A stretch of DNA of 48,288 bases from Candidatus Saccharibacteria bacterium CG_4_10_14_0_2_um_filter_52_9 (GTDB lineage: Bacteria; Actinomycetota; Acidimicrobiia; Acidimicrobiales; RAAP-2), in assembly GCA_903970515.1 (NCBI GenBank), contig CAJCJA010000032.1, forward strand, positions 1 to 48,288, given 5' to 3'. Below are positions 43,438 to 48,288 of this stretch, piece by piece. Every line of letters starts with the position of its first letter. Position 1 is the stretch's first letter. A program made the position numbers and the translations under genes. The notes under the pieces are model-generated. The model was not told the origin of the DNA. It worked only from the letters and a program-made list of their open reading frames with translations, and did not search any database.

Positions 43438-44612
43438 CGCGAGCGTGGACCCATTGGGCGACGTCACTTGATCTTCGATCATTGCGCCTGCCTGCGCACG
43501 ACGCGGGTACCGGCCTGCGGGGACGAGCGCTAGGAACGTCCCTTCGTGGATACGACTTCGTCTTCGACCCCTTTGACGCCTATCGGGAGGGTCTAATCAC
43601 GAACCCCAACATGATCGTGGCCGGTTCGATCGGAGCGGGCAAGAGCACGCTCGTCAAGATGCTCCTCGCGCGAGCCCTCGAGAGACATCGTCGAGTTGTC
43701 GTCATCGATCCCAAGGGCGAGTATGGTGCGCTCGCGTCGACTCAAGGGGTGCGAGCGTTGGCGCTCGGTCGCGACGGTTGGTGCAATCCGTTTCCCGACG
43801 ACGCACGAGACGCCCTCGAGTTCCTTCGCGCGCTCGTGGGCACCGCGCAGGGCACCGCGCTCAGCAGCGACCAACATTACGTGCTCGACGAGACGTATCG
43901 TCGCCTTCGCGTTCCTCGACCGGCGAGGGTGCTGCGTGCCTTGTACGAGGACCTCTATGCGTTCATCTCGAGTTCGTCGCATCCCATCGAGCGAAGTCTG
44001 GCACTCACGCTGTATCGATTCATCGAAGGTGACCTCGCGGGACTCTTCGACGGTGAGGGAGAACCCATGCGATTCGAAGGCAGCACCATCGTCCTCGATC
44101 TTTCGACATTGTGGTCGTCAAACGCGTTGTCGGTCGCCGCGCTCAGCGCAGTCGCCGCCGCCCAACAACTCGTTGGATCGAGTGACGCCGAACCCGGGTA
44201 CCTCGTACTCGACGAAGCGTGGGCATTGCTCTCTGATCCCCAAGCACTGCGTTGGCTCCAAGGTTCATGGAAGCTCGCTCGTTCACGAGGAATCAGCCAC
44301 GTTCTCGTGTTGCATCGATGGACCGACGTCGGCGCGGTGGGCAACGAAGGAAGTGCCGAGCGTGAACGAGCCAAGGGACTCCTTCGTGAGTGCGAGACGG
44401 CCTGGTTGTTTCGCCAGCCTCCGAATGAGGCGCGTGAGATGAGCACGGCGCTTGGTCTCCACGATCGAGAGGAGCGCTACCTCGTGTCACTTCCCAAGGG
44501 AGCCGCCCTGGTGCGATACGGCGTGCATCGCTCCATCGTCCGATTCCGCCCCGACGCACGCGACGTCGTGTTAATCGACACCGATGGTGCCATGCGAGGC
44601 GACGCCGAGTGA
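43431..44612 (+). CDS. VirB4/TraC-like ATPase (C-terminal ATPase domain only)
   Basis: A 393-residue ATPase. GTG at 43431 overlaps the preceding stop. Walker A is GSIGAGKS (65-72), followed by VVVIDPKGEYGAL; Walker B is YLVLDEAWALL; a sensor-like HVLVLHRWTDVG follows. The DEAW Walker B and DPKGEY are typical of VirB4/TraC. At under 400 residues it lacks the N-terminal domain of full-length VirB4 (about 800 residues), which may be supplied by the protein before it. It would power substrate translocation or pilus handling. GTGA overlap couples it with the next gene. Confidence 0.8.
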   Translation: MVARAWTHWATSLDLRSLRLPAHDAGTGLRGRALGTSLRGYDFVFDPFDAYREGLITNPNMIVAGSIGAGKSTLVKMLLARALERHRRVVVIDPKGEYGALASTQGVRALALGRDGWCNPFPDDARDALEFLRALVGTAQGTALSSDQHYVLDETYRRLRVPRPARVLRALYEDLYAFISSSSHPIERSLALTLYRFIEGDLAGLFDGEGEPMRFEGSTIVLDLSTLWSSNALSVAALSAVAAAQQLVGSSDAEPGYLVLDEAWALLSDPQALRWLQGSWKLARSRGISHVLVLHRWTDVGAVGNEGSAERERAKGLLRECETAWLFRQPPNEAREMSTALGLHDREERYLVSLPKGAALVRYGVHRSIVRFRPDARDVVLIDTDGAMRGDAE

Positions 44613-45754
44613 ATCATCGTCCGCTCTTGGGTCGAAGGGTATGGAACACGATTGCTCTAGGACCAGTCGTGCACTTAGAGAAGAAAAGTTCGCTGTTGAT
44701 CGTCGGTCCAACGCAATCGGGCAAGACCTCGTCGCTCGTGGTGCCGGCGATACTAAAGTGGCAAGGAGCGGTCGTCGTCACCAGCGTCAAGAGTGACGTC
44801 GTGCATTCGACGCTCGCGTGGCGCTCGACCCTCGGCGACGTCGAGTTGCTGCAGCCTGGCTTGGAGAATGGGTTGACGTGGAACCCCCTCGAAGGCGTTC
44901 ATACGCTTCGACACGCGCTGCGAGTGGCGCGCGACCTGACGTCGGGATCGTCATCGAGAGGTGACACCGAATTCTGGAATTCGCTCGCGACCAAACTCGT
45001 AGGTGCGCTGATGATGCTCGCCCTGGAGAACTCCTCGGACATCTTCGAAGTCGCCATGATGGTGGAGAACCGCTCGTTTGAACGATGGCTCCAAGGTCGT
45101 ATCAACTCCGAGGCGAGCCAGGTCGTTCGCTCATTCTTGGACCATGACGCGAGGACGCTCGATGGTGTCTTGACGACCGCCGAAACGATGGTGATGCCGT
45201 GGCGATTTCGTCAGCCGTTGGCTCACGTGCGCGACGTACTGGCTGGGGCGAACACCCTCTACCTGTGCAGTCCGCGAGGTGAACAACAACACTACGAGGC
45301 GCTCTTTCGCGGATCGCTTCGCATGGTGCTCGAAGAACAGCAGGATCGCTTCGAGAGAGGGACCCACTCGCCGCTGCTCATGGTGCTCGACGAAGCGGCA
45401 ACCGTTGGCTCGTTGGAGGAACTCGACCAGATGGCGGCGACCGTGAGCGGGCTCGACGTGACGCTCGTAACAATCGTCCAGGACTTCTCCCAGTTGTCGG
45501 CTCGTTGGGGTGCTCGAGCGTCAACCATCGTCAACAATCACTCGACGCGAATGGTGCTGTCGGGTCTCGCCGATCCAACGGTGTCCAAGTTCTTGCCGGA
45601 ATTGGTGGACACGTCGAATGAGACGAAATCGATTCCGATTCGTCTTCTGCCGCCGGGAACCGCCTTCGTCGTCGCAGGTAGGCGGCCGGTCTTCACGGTG
45701 CGACTGAAGCCGTGGTGGCGGCGACGTCATTTACGACGACGCGGGACATCCTGA
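44609..45754 (+). CDS. VirD4/TraG-like coupling ATPase, no membrane anchor
   Basis: A 381-residue ATPase of the type IV coupling protein group. Walker A is GPTQSGKT (33-40), followed by SLVVPAILKWQGAVVVTSVKSD, which is the VirD4/TraG pattern; Walker B is LLMVLDEAATVG (Asp261-Glu262), followed by DVTLVTIVQDFSQLSARWG, and the end has the GTAFVVAG strand. Normal coupling proteins have two N-terminal membrane helices; this one starts with a hydrophilic stretch and the P-loop within 40 residues, so the anchor is missing. It may dock on the other proteins of the cluster. The GTG start overlaps the VirB4-like stop. Confidence 0.8.
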   Translation: MNHRPLLGRRVWNTIALGPVVHLEKKSSLLIVGPTQSGKTSSLVVPAILKWQGAVVVTSVKSDVVHSTLAWRSTLGDVELLQPGLENGLTWNPLEGVHTLRHALRVARDLTSGSSSRGDTEFWNSLATKLVGALMMLALENSSDIFEVAMMVENRSFERWLQGRINSEASQVVRSFLDHDARTLDGVLTTAETMVMPWRFRQPLAHVRDVLAGANTLYLCSPRGEQQHYEALFRGSLRMVLEEQQDRFERGTHSPLLMVLDEAATVGSLEELDQMAATVSGLDVTLVTIVQDFSQLSARWGARASTIVNNHSTRMVLSGLADPTVSKFLPELVDTSNETKSIPIRLLPPGTAFVVAGRRPVFTVRLKPWWRRRHLRRRGTS

Positions 45755-45770
45755 AAAGTACGATTCTTGG

Positions 45771-46532
45771 ATGATGTCGCAGAACGTGTCCGCCCTCGCC
45801 GAAGTCCTGGCAGTCGATATCGGTGCGACGAACATCAAGTTCTGCCGTGTTGATTCGCATGGCGAGATGCTCGAAACGGTACGCAAGCGACCAACGCCGT
45901 ATCCGTGCACGCCCGAGCGACTCGTCGCGTTCTTGCGCGAGAGGATCACGCAGGGCAGCGCGACGATGGTGGGCGCCGGGTTTCCCGGCGAGTTCGATGA
46001 GGGACACGTCATCCGACCTGGAAATCTGTCCCGTCCGGGTGGTGTGACGACGGACGTGGATCCTGCCCTGGAGCAACACTGGCGAGGGTTCGCTCTTCAA
46101 GATGCCTTGTGTGACGCGACCCAGCGTGACGTTCGGGTGGTCAACGACGCGCGACTCGCGGCCCTCGGATGTATAGAAGGTCACGGTAACGAGCTCGTCT
46201 TGACGTTGGGTACGGGCTTGGGTCTCGCCCTCGCCGTCGATGGCCAAATGAAAAAGGTTCGCGACGTGGGCGCGGAGGTCTACCTGGACGGCCTGACCTT
46301 CGATCAACTCTTAGGAGAGCGTGCGAGGTCCCTCGATGAGGAAGCGTGGTTCGCAGTTTTGGACAAGACCATCGCGAAATTCACCAGCGAGTTCGGGGCC
46401 ACGACCGTGCACCTCGCCGGCGGTAACGCACGACGAGTGTCACCTGAGTATTTCAGCGACCTCAACGTTCGAATAGTGATCAACGGGAACCAGGCACCAC
46501 TACGTGGCGCCGCCAAACTCTTCTACGCCTGA
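45771..46532 (+). CDS. ROK-family sugar kinase (PPGK-like)
   Basis: A 253-residue protein of the ROK/hexokinase fold. The phosphate-1 loop is AVDIGATNIKF, the catalytic Asp is in VVNDARLAALG, and the ATP loop is LTLGTGLGLAL. The GAGFPGEFDEGHVIRPGNL segment resembles polyphosphate glucokinases, and no zinc motif (CxCGxxGC) is present, as in PPGK. Glucose or another hexose is the likely substrate with ATP or polyphosphate. The start at 45771 (two consecutive ATG) follows the secretion-like cluster after 16 bases, but functional linkage is doubtful. It overlaps the convergent M20 gene by ten bases. Confidence 0.82.
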   Translation: MMSQNVSALAEVLAVDIGATNIKFCRVDSHGEMLETVRKRPTPYPCTPERLVAFLRERITQGSATMVGAGFPGEFDEGHVIRPGNLSRPGGVTTDVDPALEQHWRGFALQDALCDATQRDVRVVNDARLAALGCIEGHGNELVLTLGTGLGLALAVDGQMKKVRDVGAEVYLDGLTFDQLLGERARSLDEEAWFAVLDKTIAKFTSEFGATTVHLAGGNARRVSPEYFSDLNVRIVINGNQAPLRGAAKLFYA

Positions 46533-47710
46533 GCGAGATCGACGGCGCACTGGGCGAGTACACCCGCGACCGCGCGACACGAACGGTCATCGACGCTGAA
46601 GTCGGGACTGTGATGCATGCCGCTTGAACCATCGGGTCTCGCACCCCCAATGAACATGTAGCACCCCGGAATTCGATTCAAGAATTCCGACACGTCGTCA
46701 CTCGGTGAGGCGGGTGGAAATTGCATGACATTGGCGGCGCCGGCGAAGGTGCTCGCGCTCTCGAGGACGTGCGAGGCCACGTAAGAGTCGTTGCGCACGG
46801 CGGGCGTGCCTTCGCCTAGTTCCAGCGTGCACGACACGCCAAACGTCGACGCGACGTCGTCGAGGAGCGACCGCAGATTGTCGAGAGCTCGAACCTGTTG
46901 CTCGGGAGTGAACGTACGAAGCGTGCCTCGAAGTTGTGCTGTTCGCGGCACCACATTGTTCGCCGTGCCAGCGTGAATAACTCCCGCCGAACAGGCGCAG
47001 TTGGTCCCTTCGTACGAAAGCGCGTCCACCACTTCGCCGAGTCGCGGCGCGAGGTGGCTTACGGCGAGCACGACATTGCCGTCAACACTCGCCATCGCCC
47101 CGTGACCACCTTTGCCCTTGAGGTTCACGATGAGTGCCCTCGCCTCGCTCATCATGATGCCGGGCCTCGTCCCGACGAATCCAACGGGGGCGAGCGAGGT
47201 GACGTGCGCACCAATGACGTAGTCGACTGGATGTTCGTCTAAGACGCCACCGTCAATCATGGCGCGCGCTCCGCCGAGACCTTCCTCGGCAGGTTGGAAG
47301 AGGAGTGTGAACTCGCCCGCGAGCTGATCGCGACGCTGCGCGAGCACGTCGGCAACACCCAAGAGACCGGCGGTGTGGACGTCGTGACCGCAGGCGTGCA
47401 TGATCCCCTCGTTGAGCGATGCGTACGAAACGGTGCCTTCTTCCTGCACGGGAAGCCCATCGATGTCGGCGCGGATCATCACTCGTTTGCCGGGCCGCGC
47501 TCCCTTGAGAACGGCGACCGCACCCGTCGCAGTGGGACAGAAACCCGACTCCCAACCGAGCGCGGAGAGTCGCTGGCGAATGACGTCGGACGTGCGGTGT
47601 TCTTCGAAGGCGAGTTCGGGATGGGCGTGCAGGTCGTGGCGAAGATCAAGCATGTCGTCGTTCGCACGATCGAGGAGTGACGCTAAATCCTCGCTGAAGG
47701 TACGGGTCAT
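46523..47710 (-). CDS. M20-family amidohydrolase
   Basis: A 395-residue metallopeptidase of the M20D group (IAA-amino-acid hydrolase, aminoacylase, hippurate hydrolase). It starts LRHDLHAHPELAFEE, has the metal-binding HACGHDVHTA, the catalytic Glu in PAEEGLGGARAMI, a dimerisation domain with GKGGHGAMASVDGNVV, and the final ligand in GMHHSPDFSVDD. It hydrolyses N-acyl amino acids; the exact substrate is unknown. No signal peptide. It is convergent with the ROK kinase and divergent from tRNA-Arg. Confidence 0.92.
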   Translation of the reverse strand: MTRTFSEDLASLLDRANDDMLDLRHDLHAHPELAFEEHRTSDVIRQRLSALGWESGFCPTATGAVAVLKGARPGKRVMIRADIDGLPVQEEGTVSYASLNEGIMHACGHDVHTAGLLGVADVLAQRRDQLAGEFTLLFQPAEEGLGGARAMIDGGVLDEHPVDYVIGAHVTSLAPVGFVGTRPGIMMSEARALIVNLKGKGGHGAMASVDGNVVLAVSHLAPRLGEVVDALSYEGTNCACSAGVIHAGTANNVVPRTAQLRGTLRTFTPEQQVRALDNLRSLLDDVASTFGVSCTLELGEGTPAVRNDSYVASHVLESASTFAGAANVMQFPPASPSDDVSEFLNRIPGCYMFIGGARPDGSSGMHHSPDFSVDDRSCRAVAGVLAQCAVDLAQA

Positions 47711-47781
47711 GAGTGCATGGTAGTGACCTTCTCCCGGTACTCACGAACAGTGGTCGGCTAGGATGGGAAGTCTCATCAATG

Positions 47782-47858
47782 CGGCTGTAGCTCAGCGGAT
47801 TAGAGCATCGGTCTACGGAACCGAGGGTCGGGAGTTCGAATCTCTCCAGCCGCACCAA
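47782..47858 (+). tRNA. tRNA-Arg(ACG)
   Basis: Plus-strand cloverleaf. The acceptor GCGGCTG pairs with CAGCCGC, the D arm is GCTC-AGCGGATTA-GAGC, the anticodon loop CTACGGA gives anticodon ACG, the T arm is GGGAG-TTCGAAT-CTCTCC, and CCA is encoded (47856-47858). TAGGAT at about 47759-47764 may be its -10 box. It is probably the attachment site of the element that follows. Confidence 0.96.
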
Positions 47859-48115
47859 CTGAAAGCCAACAAGGACCTGATTGATGGGGGTTCGAAGTGC
47901 TGACAGGGTTAATTCAACTAAGTGGCGGTTGTACTTATTTCTGTACTTACGGCTCTCGGAATGATGGCTTAAGGGTCGTCGAAAGTCGTGAACAAAAGAT
48001 TTGGCAGGAATTTCTTGCTGAGTTGTATATTGGTTTCGAGTTATTAGATCCCCAGAGGACGGCAGGTCAGTCGAAAGGTTCGGATGGCCTGGGGGAATTA
48101 CATATAGGGGCAAAT

Positions 48116-48151
48116 GGGCGCCCCTCCAGTGAATGGAGAGAAGTGGCGCCC
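48116..48151 (+). promoter_or_regulatory. Hairpin over the excisionase ribosome-binding site
   Basis: Outer arms GGGCGCC (48116-48122) and GGCGCCC (48145-48151) enclose an inner stem CTCCA/TGGAG (48124-48128 and 48134-48138). The ribosome-binding site GGAGAG (48135-48140) and the GTG start (48143-48145) lie in the right arms, so folding would hide them from the ribosome. Confidence 0.5.
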
Positions 48152-48288
48152 CCAGAGAAGCACCTATATACGATTCCTGAGACGGCTGAACGTCTCTCAT
48201 TATCGCGAAAAACTGTCTATGAACTCATCAAAAATGGTGAGTTGCTTGCCGTTCACCCAACTACAGCGGCTCGCATCTCTGAAGACGC
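48143..48288 (+). CDS. Excisionase-type helix-turn-helix protein, partial
   Basis: The frame beginning at GTG 48143, with GGAGAG just upstream, reads MAPPEKHLYTIPETAERL, then SLSRKTVYELIKNGELLAV, then HPTTAARISED, and runs off the right edge. This is the HTH_17 (excisionase/MerR-like) fold: a first helix with PETAERL, the recognition helix SRKTVYELI, then the wing NGELLAV. Such small proteins act as recombination directionality factors or small transcriptional switches in integrated elements. About 48 residues are visible. Its frame remains open upstream to 47885, so a longer protein from a start such as GTG 47897 is possible but less likely. Confidence 0.7.
   Translation, partial: MAPPEKHLYTIPETAERLSLSRKTVYELIKNGELLAVHPTTAARISED

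Larger units (their letters stand above)
47859..48288. mobile_element. Probable integrated element, left end at tRNA-Arg
   Basis: Directly after the tRNA-Arg CCA the base composition falls to AT-richer sequence with different codon character, and the first recognisable gene is an excisionase-like HTH. tRNA-Arg genes are common attachment sites of actinobacterial integrative elements. The integrase and the far end are outside the window, so type and size are unknown. The first 284 bases hold no gene I can support, though one frame stays open from 47885. Confidence 0.6.

Noticed and set aside
47646-48200. 184-codon minus-strand frame across tRNA-Arg and into the element
   Set aside because: Contains the typical translation of an antisense tRNA and overlaps the start of the M20 gene; no ribosome-binding site or domain.

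Overview
The window is a chromosomal replication-origin region of a high-G+C bacterium. The gene order rsmG-jag-yidC-yidD-rnpA-rpmH (minus strand) / oriC / dnaA-dnaN-recF-DUF721-gyrB-gyrA (plus strand) is the classical origin order. The fhaA-fhaB-pstP-pbpA-pknB-crgA block, a SenX3/RegX3-like pair, the ctaA/ctaB pair next to an ABC-2 exporter, and frequent GTG/TTG starts point to Actinomycetota. Absence of rodA in the pknB block and of gnd between dnaN and recF suggests a lineage outside the well-known mycobacterial/streptomycete groups; class Acidimicrobiia would fit, but that placement is inference.

Layout. 1-3169 (minus): translation and membrane-insertion genes transcribed away from the origin; rsmG runs off the left edge. 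3170-5003: origin zone, with dnaA embedded and DnaA-box-like sites on both sides; the dnaA-dnaN spacer is AT-rich and carries a (TAG)4 tract beside box-like sequences. 5004-12056: dnaN, recF, a DciA-like DUF721 gene, gyrB, gyrA. 12053-18328: mixed metabolic genes (DsbA-like oxidoreductase, CoA-transferase, ABC-F ATPase, MarR regulator with a perfect palindromic operator facing a secreted esterase, RsgA GTPase). 18638-24901: tRNA-Leu, then the cell-wall/division signalling operon ending in a strong bidirectional terminator. 24918-30066: lipid/acyl-CoA genes (thiolase, three separate hotdog-type proteins, pirin, a DUF347 membrane protein) and tRNA-Ile. 30149-32972: an unknown membrane protein, DUF2252 and a CtaG-like protein in one overlapping transcription unit, followed by tRNA-Ala. 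33416-37536: heme A synthesis (ctaA, ctaB), a TlpA-like thioredoxin and an ABC-2 exporter. 37595-40906: serS and a two-component system.

The most unusual part is 40984-45754: five tightly packed genes resembling a stripped-down type IV secretion apparatus (pilin-like peptide, VirB6/TrbL-like channel protein, a membrane protein in the SCO6880/PrgI position, a short VirB4-like ATPase and a short coupling-protein ATPase with no obvious membrane anchor). No relaxase, integrase or other conjugation gene is visible beside them; ordinary housekeeping genes lie on both sides. This makes a resident, possibly repurposed, export machine a reasonable hypothesis.

The right edge (47782 onward) is a tRNA-Arg(ACG) gene followed by a sharp drop to AT-richer sequence and the beginning of an excisionase-like helix-turn-helix gene whose ribosome-binding site lies in a hairpin. 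This looks like the entry point of an integrated element that continues beyond the window.
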